From JBCBDX01 sp039815825 (lineage in GTDB: Bacteria > Pseudomonadota > Alphaproteobacteria > Rhizobiales > Rhizobiaceae): 64,000 nt of DNA. Position numbers and translations under genes: made by a program. Every line of letters starts with the position of its first letter. Positions within the stretch are counted from its first letter, which is position 1. Positions 52,882-61,801 of the stretch are shown here, one piece after another. The DNA is taken from contig JBCBYO010000013.1 in NCBI GenBank assembly GCA_039815825.1, positions 9,243 through 73,242 of the forward strand, in the 5' to 3' direction. The notes beneath the pieces are model-generated. The model searched no databases. It was given only the letters and a program-made list of their open reading frames with translations, and was not told the DNA's origin.

Positions 52882-54300
52882 TTAACCGAGGCCCGCCGCC
52901 TTGCCGCTCGAGAGTGGATTGGCGGGAACATCCGAGTGTAAGTTCGGCGAAACTCTGTGGGCTTCGTTTTCCGCTCGGATCTCTATGCGGCCGATGACAC
53001 GGAAACAGACAATCACAGCACCGAGTCCGAAGATAACAGCACCCAGTCCCCAGCCTGCAATGGCCCCTTGCGGTCCGTACCATTGGCTGCCCAGCCAAAC
53101 AAAGGGGATCACGCCGAGCGTCGAACGCCCCCAATTGAACAGTGTGGAATAAAGTGCAAAGCCCAAATTATTGAACGCCGCATTGGCAACGAAAAGCCCG
53201 CCATTAAACAGGAACGTAATGGCCACAAACCGACAGAAGAATACAATCAAATCTCGCGCCTCGCCTTCCGCCTGAAATACATCTGCCAACGGTCCAGCGA
53301 AAACGAAGAGGGCGACACAGACCAAAAGAACATAGCCGAGCGTGAAAATCAGCGCATCGCGCATGGTTTCCCGCAAACGGTCGTAGAGTTTGGCCCCGTA
53401 ATTCTGCCCAAGGATTGGCCCTACCGCCCCTGAGAGCGCAAAGATGACGCCAAAGGCAACCGGAACAAGACGGCCAATGACGGCCCAAGCGGCCACCGCA
53501 TCATCGCCATATCGGGCGATTTCTGCGGTTACGTAAGCGTTGCCAATCGGGGTGGCGAGTTGTGTCATGACTGCCGGTCCGGCAATCAACGAGAAGGGGA
53601 TCAAAATCCGCCGGAACGTGGACACATCAGGGATCGCAACAAGCCCGTGTACAACCGCCGCGCCATGAAGGCCAACGAATCCGATGACGCATCTGGAGAT
53701 CACCGTTGCAATCGCGGCACCGGTAACGCCCAAATCAAAGCCGAAAATTAAAATAGGGTCGAGCACCGCGGAAACCGCGCCGCCGATCAACGTCACATAC
53801 ATGGCGCGTTTAGCGTCACCGACACCGCGCAAAATGCCCGACGCACCCATGCCGACAGCCATGATGGTCGTAGAGGGCAGAACGATCTTCAAAAAATGAT
53901 CTGCGATATCGAGCGTTTCGCCGGTAGCACCCAGCATGCTCAGCAATGGACGAGTGTTAAACCAGACAAGCGCGACCAACAAAGAAACGATAATCACGAT
54001 CAGCAGTAAGGCGGTGCCACCATCCTTGGCCGCTTCCTCGCGATCACCCGCGCCAAGGTTCCGGGAAACAAGCGCGCCAGCACCAATGGTCATGCCAATA
54101 GCTGTCGAAATAAGGAAGAACTGCAGCGTCCCGGCGTACCCGATAGCAGCGGCGAGTTGCTTTTCGCCCAAAAGCGAGATGTAAAAGAGGTTGAGTGCAT
54201 CAACGAGAAAGATCGCGATGAGGCCGACCGACGCGGTCAGGGTCATGACGATCACATGGCGCATTGTGGAACCGGTGGTGAATTTGCCGGCTTCGCTCAT
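52882..54300 (-). CDS. MATE-family efflux protein
   Basis: A 472-residue, twelve-segment membrane protein of the multidrug and toxic compound extrusion family. Features are the internal two-fold repeat, with IFLVDALNLFYISLLGEKQL and IGMTIGAGALVSRNLGAGDR in the first half and LSGAVGPILGQNYGAKLYDR in the second. It exports cationic or other organic compounds in exchange for H+ or Na+. ATG 54300 overlaps the stop of the VOC gene (ATGA); it is the last gene of the leftward Kef-VOC-MATE operon. Confidence 0.9.
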   Translation of the reverse strand: MSEAGKFTTGSTMRHVIVMTLTASVGLIAIFLVDALNLFYISLLGEKQLAAAIGYAGTLQFFLISTAIGMTIGAGALVSRNLGAGDREEAAKDGGTALLLIVIIVSLLVALVWFNTRPLLSMLGATGETLDIADHFLKIVLPSTTIMAVGMGASGILRGVGDAKRAMYVTLIGGAVSAVLDPILIFGFDLGVTGAAIATVISRCVIGFVGLHGAAVVHGLVAIPDVSTFRRILIPFSLIAGPAVMTQLATPIGNAYVTAEIARYGDDAVAAWAVIGRLVPVAFGVIFALSGAVGPILGQNYGAKLYDRLRETMRDALIFTLGYVLLVCVALFVFAGPLADVFQAEGEARDLIVFFCRFVAITFLFNGGLFVANAAFNNLGFALYSTLFNWGRSTLGVIPFVWLGSQWYGPQGAIAGWGLGAVIFGLGAVIVCFRVIGRIEIRAENEAHRVSPNLHSDVPANPLSSGKAAGLG

Positions 54301-54722
54301 GTTGCAAACACCTTGCTCGGATCTGCAAACCCTTTGAACTCGAGCGCGTTGCCGGAAGGGTCTTTAACAAACAGTGTTGCCTGTTCTCCCGGTTGACCTT
54401 CAAAACGTTTGGTCGGACGGATGACCCAATCGATATCGTCGGCGGCCGTCAAACGACACGCTAATGCGTCCCAATCTTTCATGGAAAGGACCACGCCAAA
54501 GTGTGGAATGGGCACTTCGATGCCGTCCACGATACCGCTGGCTGATGCTGCTGGTCGTGTGCCCAAATGGGCTGACATCTGATGACCGAAGAGGGAAAAA
54601 TCAGTCCAGCTATCGGACGATCGACCTTCACTACATCCCAAAACCCCAAGATAAAACGCGCGTGTCTCATCCAGGTCACGGACCGGGAATGCGAGATGAA
54701 ACGGTGATATATATTCGCTCAT
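54297..54722 (-). CDS. VOC-family (glyoxalase/dioxygenase fold) protein
   Basis: A 141-residue protein with two beta-alpha-beta-beta-beta units. It begins SPFHLAFPVRDLDETRAFYL and has the central IPHFGVVLSMKDWDALACRL and the end DPSGNALEFKGFAD. The probable metal ligands His (SPFHLAF), His (PHFGVVL) and Glu (ALEFKGF) are all present, so it may be an active metalloenzyme: a glyoxalase-like lyase, dioxygenase or resistance protein. Both ends overlap the neighbouring genes in ATGA form, showing a tight operon with the Kef-type antiporter and the MATE exporter. Confidence 0.85.
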   Translation of the reverse strand: MSEYISPFHLAFPVRDLDETRAFYLGVLGCSEGRSSDSWTDFSLFGHQMSAHLGTRPAASASGIVDGIEVPIPHFGVVLSMKDWDALACRLTAADDIDWVIRPTKRFEGQPGEQATLFVKDPSGNALEFKGFADPSKVFAT

Positions 54723-56557
54723 GATGCTGATGGTTCTTCGCTGAGCTTCTCTTGAACGCCATCTTTGGCGGGGTTGAGAATCTCTGACTCCCGATGGGGT
54801 TCCATTAATGGCTCCGGCGAAACGGGCTTGTTTAACAGCATATGGCCACCCGCAAAAATCCCGTCTGCCGCTTGAATGTCGAGGCGTTCTTCGTCCCGCC
54901 TGCGTACATCGTTCCGAATAACCTTGGCAAGAGCCTCGCTCGCACCGAGCGCTTCAAGGGTCTTTTGTCCGAACATCAGCCCGCTTTCAAAAGTTTCCCG
55001 CAGCTCATAGTCGACGCTTTTCGCACGTAGTTCCAGCGTATGCGCCCGGTCATAGGAACGGACAAACAGTCGAGCGTCCGGAAACTCTCTTTGGATCAGG
55101 TCAACGATCCGAGTGGTAATAAACTTGCGCTGAGTAACGACCGCGACAACTTTTGCATGGCGAATTCCCGCAGCTTCAAGAACTTCCTTGCGGGTGCCAT
55201 CCCCAAAGTAGATCCGAAAGCCGAATTTTTGCGCAGAACGGACCCGCTCAGCGCTATTGTCCAGGACCGTCACGGAATTGCCGCCTGCCAGAAGCATTTG
55301 CGCAGCTATTTGCCCCAGGCGCGAAAAGCCGATCATTAGGACATCGGCCCCCACTTGCACGTCAGCAAAATCTTCGTCCAACTCCTCCGGCTTCTCGTCG
55401 CGAAAAAGGAAGTCCGAAAGCGCAACCGTTAGCGGCGTGAGCGCCATGGTGACTGTGACGATGGCAATTAGGAGTGAGGCAATCGATGGTTCAAAGATTG
55501 CAAGGCCCGTTGCTGCGGAGAACATCACAAAGCCGAACTCGCCCGACTGCGGTAGAAACAGGCATGTGCGAAGACTGACCTTGTGTGCAATCCCGAATGC
55601 TCGGCAAAGGGCGTAAATGATAACGGCTTTGATCAGCATAAGAAGCGGTGCCGCGGCCAGGATGATGGGCCAGTTTTCAGCCAATACCGACAGATCAAGG
55701 CTCAACCCGATGGCCATGAAAAACAGTCCGAGCAAGAGACCGCGAAACGGTTCAATGTTTGCCTCAAGTTCGTGACGGAAGGAACTTTCTGCCAGCATGA
55801 CGCCCGCAATAAAGGCTCCAAGCGCCATCGATACACCTGCGATTTGCATGATCACCGCCGATCCCAAAACGATAAGGAGCGCGGTGGCGATCATAGCTTC
55901 TTTGGCACCGGTGTTACCGATAAATCGGAAGAGTGGGTTCAGGCCGTAACGACCCGCTGCAATGAGGAAGCCTATCGCCGCGAGCGCGAAACCAAAGTCG
56001 CGCCAACTTGCGCCCGGTTCGTTTTGTGCTCCAGCCGCCAAAAGCGGAATAACAGCCAGTAGCGGTACGATTGCGATATCTTGGAACAAAAGGATGGCGA
56101 ATGACTTTTGGCCGTGACGCCTGCCCCGTTCCCCGCGCTCATCCAAGATCTGCAACGCGAATGCGGTTGACGAGAGGGCCAATCCGAAACCAATGACAGC
56201 GCTTGCGGCAAAGCTGAAGTCCATGATCAATGCTGTCAGCGCTGATAAAGCCAGACCGGTGACGATAACTTGAGAAAATCCCAATCCGAATATGTCGCGC
56301 CTTAAGGCCCAAAGTCGTTTCGGATTTAGTTCTAGTCCGATGACAAAGAGGAGGAAAACAACCCCCAGTTCTGAGACCTGCAGGATATCTTCCGCATCGG
56401 TTATCAGGCCGAACATGGGGCCGATCAAGACACCCGCGCTGAGGTAGCCCAACACAGTGCCCAGACCGATGCGTTTAAAGAGCGGCGCAGCAATAACGGC
56501 GCCGCCCAAAAGGATGACGGCTTCGTTCAAAATACCACTTGCTTCACCACCTGCCAT
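54719..56557 (-). CDS. Kef-type (CPA2) K+/H+ antiporter with TrkA-N domain
   Basis: A 612-residue protein. Residues about 1-385 form 12-13 membrane segments of the Na+/H+ exchanger fold (LGTVLGYLSAGVLIGPMFGL, LALSSTAFALQILDERGERG, ALGAFIAGVMLAESSFRHEL). A RCK/TrkA-N domain follows (VLMIGFSRLGQIAAQMLLAG), and a polar tail ends the protein. It resembles KefB/KefC, potassium efflux systems gated by glutathione adducts in E. coli. ATG 56557 has GGAGA before it; a TTG at 56569 is also possible. It is the first gene of the operon and divergent from pmbA. Confidence 0.9.
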   Translation of the reverse strand: MAGGEASGILNEAVILLGGAVIAAPLFKRIGLGTVLGYLSAGVLIGPMFGLITDAEDILQVSELGVVFLLFVIGLELNPKRLWALRRDIFGLGFSQVIVTGLALSALTALIMDFSFAASAVIGFGLALSSTAFALQILDERGERGRRHGQKSFAILLFQDIAIVPLLAVIPLLAAGAQNEPGASWRDFGFALAAIGFLIAAGRYGLNPLFRFIGNTGAKEAMIATALLIVLGSAVIMQIAGVSMALGAFIAGVMLAESSFRHELEANIEPFRGLLLGLFFMAIGLSLDLSVLAENWPIILAAAPLLMLIKAVIIYALCRAFGIAHKVSLRTCLFLPQSGEFGFVMFSAATGLAIFEPSIASLLIAIVTVTMALTPLTVALSDFLFRDEKPEELDEDFADVQVGADVLMIGFSRLGQIAAQMLLAGGNSVTVLDNSAERVRSAQKFGFRIYFGDGTRKEVLEAAGIRHAKVVAVVTQRKFITTRIVDLIQREFPDARLFVRSYDRAHTLELRAKSVDYELRETFESGLMFGQKTLEALGASEALAKVIRNDVRRRDEERLDIQAADGIFAGGHMLLNKPVSPEPLMEPHRESEILNPAKDGVQEKLSEEPSAS

Positions 56558-56681
56558 ATTCGTCTCCAAAATCCATAAATGCCATGCAGGGTTGATGGTC
56601 GCGCCCTGCAGGCCTAGATCACGCCAAGCAGACTTTTAAACGCAAGCATGCATCCCAAATTATCACAAGCCGGAAGTCATC

Positions 56682-58019
56682 ATGTCACATCAAAACCAAC
56701 TATTGTTGGATCGCGCCGCAGCTATGGTAGAGGCGGCCAAACGAGCTGGCGCCGAAGCATCTGATGCTGTCAGCGTATTGTCTCGTTCGCGCAGTGTAAG
56801 CGTGCGAAACGGCGTAGTTGAAAACACAGACGCTTCTGAGGGGGATAGTCTTTCCCTGCGTGTTTTCGTTGATGGGCGTGTGGCTTCCGTCGCGGCGGAT
56901 GTTTCTACGCCGGTTGACGCACTGGCCGAACGTGCAGTCGCCATGGCGCGGGTTTCGCCGCAAGATCAGTATAATCAACTCCCTAGTGCATCCGTTCTCG
57001 CGAAGGAATTCATCGATCTGGATAAAAATGATTTGACTGAGGTGTTGACCGAAAAACTTGTCGAAAATGCGTTGGCCGCAGAAGGGGCCGCTCTGGATGT
57101 TGCCGGCGTTACAGGGTCCATGGGCGGAAGCGCTTCAGCCGGAAGTAGCGGCATGGTTTTAGCTTCATCCAATGGCTTCAGCGGGTATTATGAGGGCACG
57201 GGCTTTGGCGTTTCGGTTTCGGCGATTGCCGGGGAAGGGACCAAAATGCAACGTGACTATGACTATTCTTCAGCGTCGCATTTCAGTGATCTGGAAAACC
57301 CGGAAGAGGTTGGGCGCTCTGCTGGTGAGCGTGCGGTCAAACGGCTCAACCCGCGCAAAGTCGATACACAGCAGATAACAGCAATTTACGACCCGCGGGT
57401 TGCGCGCGGTGTTCTCGGTCATTTGACCGGCGCTATAAACGGCGGCGCGGTTGCGCGGAAAAGTACTTTCCTGCGCGATGCGATGGAAACACAAATAGCC
57501 AACAACGCCATCACGATCATCGACGACCCATTCATTAAGCGCAACAGCGGTTCGCGCCCGTTTGACGGTGAGGGGATCGCCGGTGAGCGAATGGTCATGG
57601 TCGAAAATGGCGTGCTGAAAAACTGGTTTCTATCAACACCAATCGCCAATGAGTTGGGATTACAAACCAATGGTCGTGGTCGTCGGGCAGGCACCCAAGT
57701 CGGGGCTGGCCCAACCAACGTCTTTATTGAGGCTGGCGACCAAACGCCTGAAGAACTGATCGCGCAAATGGGCACGGGTCTCTACGTGACCGAAATGATC
57801 GGCTCAGGTGTGAACATGGTGACGGGCGAATATAGCCGGGGCGTCTCCGGTTACTGGGTCGAAGATGGAGAACTAACGTTCCCGGTTTCGGAGGTCACAT
57901 TAGCGTCGAACCTGAAAGAGATGTTCATGCGGATGATCCCGGCCAACGACCTGGACCGAAAATATGCAACTGCTTCCCCAACGTTGATGTTCGAGAATAT
58001 GATGTTGGCTGGCACATAG
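56682..58019 (+). CDS. pmbA: TldD/PmbA-family metalloprotease
   Basis: A 445-residue protein of the TldD/PmbA pair, which matures or degrades small peptides (microcin B17 in E. coli). Seen are SVSVRNGVVENTDASEGDSL at the start, a Gly-rich middle AGVTGSMGGSASAGSSGMVL, the LLRP-like part RVARGVLGHLTGAINGGAVA and the end GSGVNMVTGEYSRGVSGYWV. It lacks the HExxxH-type motif of TldD, as expected for PmbA. ATG 56682 follows a modest site (CGGAAGTCATC). The next gene, cysQ-like, begins 3 bp after the stop. Confidence 0.87.
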   Translation: MSHQNQLLLDRAAAMVEAAKRAGAEASDAVSVLSRSRSVSVRNGVVENTDASEGDSLSLRVFVDGRVASVAADVSTPVDALAERAVAMARVSPQDQYNQLPSASVLAKEFIDLDKNDLTEVLTEKLVENALAAEGAALDVAGVTGSMGGSASAGSSGMVLASSNGFSGYYEGTGFGVSVSAIAGEGTKMQRDYDYSSASHFSDLENPEEVGRSAGERAVKRLNPRKVDTQQITAIYDPRVARGVLGHLTGAINGGAVARKSTFLRDAMETQIANNAITIIDDPFIKRNSGSRPFDGEGIAGERMVMVENGVLKNWFLSTPIANELGLQTNGRGRRAGTQVGAGPTNVFIEAGDQTPEELIAQMGTGLYVTEMIGSGVNMVTGEYSRGVSGYWVEDGELTFPVSEVTLASNLKEMFMRMIPANDLDRKYATASPTLMFENMMLAGT

Positions 58020-58022
58020 AAT

Positions 58023-58811
58023 ATGAGTTTATCCGCCATCGACGCCGATTTTGAGCTGCTCTGCGATGCGGCCAAGGAGGCTTCGGACATTGCGATGCAT
58101 TATTTCAGGCGTGCATCGTTGCACGTCGAATTTAAGGAAAATGACTCTCCAGTCAGCGAGGGCGACTATGCTGTAGACAAGTTCCTTCGAGAAAACTTGC
58201 GCGCTGTGCGACCAGACTATGGTTGGCTTTCCGAGGAAACCGCCGATGAAAATCCAACAGACCGTATGAGTCGACAGCACACGTTCATCGTCGACCCGAT
58301 TGATGGTACTCGCGCTTACGTTTCGGGCCGCAACACCTGGTGCATTAGCATTGCCATAGTTGAAAACGGACGACCCGTCGCGGGCATATTAGCGTGTCCT
58401 GCGCTGGGCGAAACTTTCGCGGCAAAGGTATCCGATTCCCCGCACCTTTATGCCGACGGCCAGGATGCCCATGCGGTGATTGGGGGCCGCGGTAAGCTTG
58501 TAACGCAGCTAAGCAAAACCCTCCCCGAAATGCATATTGAAGAAAGCGGCTATGTCCCGTCATTGGCTTATCGGATTGCGATGGTGGCCGACGGACGTCT
58601 GCAAGGCACCTTCATTCGAAAGCATGCGCACGAGTGGGATTTGGCGGCCGCAGATTTGATTGCGACCAATGCGGGCGTTCAGCTGGTGGATAAATCGGGC
58701 GCGCCGGTGATCTACAATCGGCACAACCCGAAACTTGACGAACTGGTCTGTGCAAAACCGGCCCTGATTAAGCCAATGTTGCATGTTGTGAGGGAACAAA
58801 GCATTCGATAA
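58023..58811 (+). CDS. 3'(2'),5'-bisphosphate nucleotidase / inositol-monophosphatase family protein
   Basis: A 262-residue Mg-dependent phosphatase. Motifs are GWLSEETADEN (metal-binding Glu), VDPIDGTRAYVSGRNTWCIS (the DPIDGT signature) and HEWDLAAADLIATNAGVQL (the late WDxAA motif). Enzymes of this type hydrolyse PAP/PAPS or inositol phosphates; its place before DUF4170 and waaA is the conserved alphaproteobacterial position often called cysQ, but the exact substrate is not proved. ATG 58023 is 3 bp after pmbA. Confidence 0.85.
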   Translation: MSLSAIDADFELLCDAAKEASDIAMHYFRRASLHVEFKENDSPVSEGDYAVDKFLRENLRAVRPDYGWLSEETADENPTDRMSRQHTFIVDPIDGTRAYVSGRNTWCISIAIVENGRPVAGILACPALGETFAAKVSDSPHLYADGQDAHAVIGGRGKLVTQLSKTLPEMHIEESGYVPSLAYRIAMVADGRLQGTFIRKHAHEWDLAAADLIATNAGVQLVDKSGAPVIYNRHNPKLDELVCAKPALIKPMLHVVREQSIR

Positions 58812-58843
58812 AGGGGCACATATCTATCTTATGGGAGATACCA

Positions 58844-59080
58844 ATGGCTGAGCCAGCCCAAGAAAAGCAACTGCTTCACCTCGTTTTTGGCGGAGAACTG
58901 GAAACACCCGAAGAGATGCGGTTCCGGGACCTTAGCGCATTGGATGTGGTGGGAATTTTTCCAGACTATGCAAGTGCGGCGGCGGCCTGGAAATCAAAAG
59001 CCCAACTGACGGTCGATAACGCGCACATGAGATACTTTGTTGTGCACCTTCATCGGTTGCTGGAACCGACCGAAGAATGA
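58844..59080 (+). CDS. DUF4170 domain protein
   Basis: A 78-residue soluble protein with the DUF4170 pattern: QLLHLVFGGELETPEEMRFR, LDVVGIFPDYASAAAAWKSK and MRYFVVHLHRLLEPTEE. The function is unknown, but it is regularly found just before waaA in Hyphomicrobiales. ATG 58844 follows GGGAGATACC, a good ribosome-binding site. Confidence 0.88.
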   Translation: MAEPAQEKQLLHLVFGGELETPEEMRFRDLSALDVVGIFPDYASAAAAWKSKAQLTVDNAHMRYFVVHLHRLLEPTEE

Positions 59081-59150
59081 CACCAACACCCCGCCTGCTT
59101 GTAAGGAAGACAAGCAGCACAGGCAGCAGGGCCAGTGAGAAAAGAGTCAT

Positions 59151-60515
59151 ATGAGTGAGCGTTGGGCACGCACGGCAATGCAGGCCTATCGATGGGCGGG
59201 TGTCGCAGCCTATCCGTTGGTGGGTACGTACATGCGCGTGCGCGCATCACAAGGCAAAGAAGAGGCCTCGCGCCGTGGCGAACGTTTTGGTCGCGCGTCG
59301 ATGCCGCGCGTAAACGGGCCGTTAGTTTGGGTTCACGCCGCCAGCTTGGGTGAAACGAGCGCAGTCATAGCTCTTATACGCAGATTAAAGGCAGCCAACG
59401 TCGGTGTTGTCCTAACGACCGGCACAGTGACTTCGGCCGCAATGGCCAAAGAGCGGTTGGGTGATCTGATTATCCACCAATATGTCCCGCTTGATCTGAA
59501 GCCTGCGGTAAGCCGTTTCCTTGATTATTGGCGTCCCGATCTGGCGGTATTTGCGGAGAGTGAAATCTGGCCGATGACCATTTTGGAACTCGCCGCCAGG
59601 CGCATTCCGCAGGTTTTGATCAATGGCCGTATGTCGGATCGATCGTTCGCGCGATGGCACAAGCATATTCAGATAGCAGAATCACTTTTTGAGAACTTTT
59701 CCGTCGTCGCGGCTCAGTCGCAAGTTGATGCTGAGCGTTTCTCCGCTCTGGGTGCACGACCGGTGGTAACGACCGGCAATCTCAAGGTTGACGTTCCGGT
59801 CCCACCGGTTGAACCGCAGGTTGCTGAGCAAATCGCGAGCTGTATTCGCGGCCGCCCGATATGGGCCGCTATTTCTACCCATGAAGGCGAAGAAACGATC
59901 GCTGCGCGCGTGCACAAAGCGCTCAAGTCCAAATGGCCGAACCTTTTAACTGTGGTTGTTCCGCGCCATCCAGATCGCTCCGCCGAGCTGTACAAAACCT
60001 TTGATGCCAATGGCCTCAAAGTAGCACTGCGGAGCCAAAACGGGTTCCCAACGCCCGATACCGATATTTTCCTGGGTGATACGATCGGTGAGATGGGGTT
60101 ATATCTGCGAATGGCCCCTATAGCTTTTGTGGGTCGGTCATTGGCCGACAAGGCAAAAGGTGGGCAAAACCCGCTCGAGCCGGCCGTGTTGGATACCGCA
60201 ATCCTAACCGGTCCGAATATTTCAAATTTCGAAGATCCTTACGGTCGCCTGATCGAAAACTCCGGCGCGCGTATCGTCAACGATGAAAGGGAACTGGCCA
60301 AACTTGTGCATATGCTTCTTTCAAAACCACAAGCACGAAAAGCCATTGCGCAATCTGCGATGAGGGTTGTGGCAGACATGGAAGGCGCTTTCGAGCGCAC
60401 GTGGCATGCGCTTCGCCCCTATATTAATCCGCTTGTGGTCTCTGTTGGGCTAAGCGAGATCGGAGATCCCGGCCGGCCTGTCGATATGGGTGATTTAGCA
60501 GATGGCGGTCGGTAA
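59151..60515 (+). CDS. waaA: 3-deoxy-D-manno-octulosonic acid (Kdo) transferase
   Basis: Adds Kdo to the lipid A precursor at the inner membrane, the first step of the LPS core. The 454-residue GT30-type enzyme has an early membrane-associated helix, VWVHAASLGETSAVIALIRR, FAESEIWPMTILELAARRIP and VLINGRMSDRSFARWHK, then the nucleotide-sugar site WAAISTHEGEETIAARVHKA, VPRHPDRSAEL and the late LADKAKGGQNPLEPAVLDTA. ATG 59151 is used. It is followed by lpxK with a 14-bp overlap. Confidence 0.94.
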   Translation: MSERWARTAMQAYRWAGVAAYPLVGTYMRVRASQGKEEASRRGERFGRASMPRVNGPLVWVHAASLGETSAVIALIRRLKAANVGVVLTTGTVTSAAMAKERLGDLIIHQYVPLDLKPAVSRFLDYWRPDLAVFAESEIWPMTILELAARRIPQVLINGRMSDRSFARWHKHIQIAESLFENFSVVAAQSQVDAERFSALGARPVVTTGNLKVDVPVPPVEPQVAEQIASCIRGRPIWAAISTHEGEETIAARVHKALKSKWPNLLTVVVPRHPDRSAELYKTFDANGLKVALRSQNGFPTPDTDIFLGDTIGEMGLYLRMAPIAFVGRSLADKAKGGQNPLEPAVLDTAILTGPNISNFEDPYGRLIENSGARIVNDERELAKLVHMLLSKPQARKAIAQSAMRVVADMEGAFERTWHALRPYINPLVVSVGLSEIGDPGRPVDMGDLADGGR

Positions 60516-61545
60516 AACTGCGCCAGATTTTTGGTTTGAAAACTTCTCTTGGCAGGCGTTTGCATGTGCGCCGGCGGGTGCCGCCTACGGTGCTATCGCG
60601 GCGCGCCAGATGGCGCGCGCCGCACCTCAAACTGTCGATGCGCCAGTTATATGTGTTGGTAATTTCACGGTGGGCGGCGCGGGTAAAACCCCAACGGCAT
60701 TGGCGCTGGTAAAGGCTGCACAGGCCAAAAACTTAAAGCCAGGGGTCGTCTTGCGCGGCTATGGCGGCAGGGAACGTCGCCCGCACCGTGTCGAGCCCGA
60801 TCAAGACACGAGCACAACAGTTGGAGACGAAGCGCTCTTATATGGAGGCGTTGTGCCTACGGTTGTTGGGGTGGATCGCGCAAAGGGCGCTCATTTACTC
60901 TGCGAGGCAGGCTGCAACCTGATCATCATGGACGATGGCTTTCAAAGCCGTAAATTGCACTATGATTTTGCACTTCTCGTCGTTGATGCCCGGCGTGGCT
61001 TCGGCAACCGGAAATCGTTTCCTGCGGGGCCACTGCGGGCGCCACTGGCAACACAATTGCCCTATGTTGATACGCTTTTACTGATTGGCGACGGTAGTAA
61101 AGGTGAGGAAACTTTGCGCGATGCAGCGCGTGCCGCAAAACCGATTGTCCGTGCACGTTTGGAGCCCATCAAGGCAAAAACACTTTTGCGCAAGAAGTTA
61201 ATCGCTTTTAGCGGCATTGGTGATCCCGAAAAGTTTTTTGAAACGATCCGAACCAATGGCGGAAACTTGGTCCATGCGCAGGCGTTTCCCGATCACCACG
61301 AATTCTCAGAGCTGGATGCTTCCGGTTTATTGGACGCAGCCAAACGTAAAAACCTTTCGCTGATAACGACGCAAAAGGATCATGTTCGTTTGCAGGGAAA
61401 AGGTGGCCAGCGCCAAGAGCTTGCGGACGTCGCGTCTGTTTTGCGGGTGGAACTTGCGTTTTCAGATACTAAAACACCTGCACGAATAATCGATCGTGCG
61501 CTGGAGTCGTACCACGCTCGCAAGATCCGAACCCGTACGAACTGA
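60502..61545 (+). CDS. lpxK: Tetraacyldisaccharide 4'-kinase
   Basis: Phosphorylates the 4' position of the lipid A disaccharide, at the inner membrane. The 347-residue protein has an N-terminal membrane-associating helix, the P-loop ICVGNFTVGGAGKTPTALAL, VVLRGYGGRERRPHRVE, the conserved IMDDGFQSRKLHYDFALLVV and the late TTQKDHVRLQG. ATG 60502 lies inside the end of waaA. It is convergent with the DUF2093 gene, 3 bp away. Confidence 0.94.
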   Translation: MAVGKTAPDFWFENFSWQAFACAPAGAAYGAIAARQMARAAPQTVDAPVICVGNFTVGGAGKTPTALALVKAAQAKNLKPGVVLRGYGGRERRPHRVEPDQDTSTTVGDEALLYGGVVPTVVGVDRAKGAHLLCEAGCNLIIMDDGFQSRKLHYDFALLVVDARRGFGNRKSFPAGPLRAPLATQLPYVDTLLLIGDGSKGEETLRDAARAAKPIVRARLEPIKAKTLLRKKLIAFSGIGDPEKFFETIRTNGGNLVHAQAFPDHHEFSELDASGLLDAAKRKNLSLITTQKDHVRLQGKGGQRQELADVASVLRVELAFSDTKTPARIIDRALESYHARKIRTRTN

Positions 61546-61548
61546 AAT

Positions 61549-61764
61549 CTATAGATTGCCGGCGTTTTGCTCAGCCTTGAGCGATGCGTTGACGTCGACG
61601 TAGGCCTCTTGGCGGGCCACGCTCCAATATTTCAACTCGTCAAGCGGAATTGGCTTACCCGTCACGGCACAGCGCACGAAGCTGCCCGGCGACAAGACAC
61701 GGAAATCCGCATCAAGATATTTCACCTTCGCTTCGCTTATTCCTGACAGGTCATGAATATTCAT
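61549..61764 (-). CDS. DUF2093 family protein
   Basis: A 71-residue soluble protein with the DUF2093 signature VKYLDADFRVLSPGSFVRCA then GKPIPLDELKYWSVARQEAY. The function is unknown; the family is restricted to alphaproteobacteria and commonly lies between lpxK and mutL. ATG 61764 (MNIHDLSG) is chosen because the upstream residues overlap the end of mutL and are unlike the family. Confidence 0.88.
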   Translation of the reverse strand: MNIHDLSGISEAKVKYLDADFRVLSPGSFVRCAVTGKPIPLDELKYWSVARQEAYVDVNASLKAEQNAGNL

Positions 61765-61801
61765 GGGCGTGCTATATGCTATCTCCGGCAAAACGTCTAC
61801 G

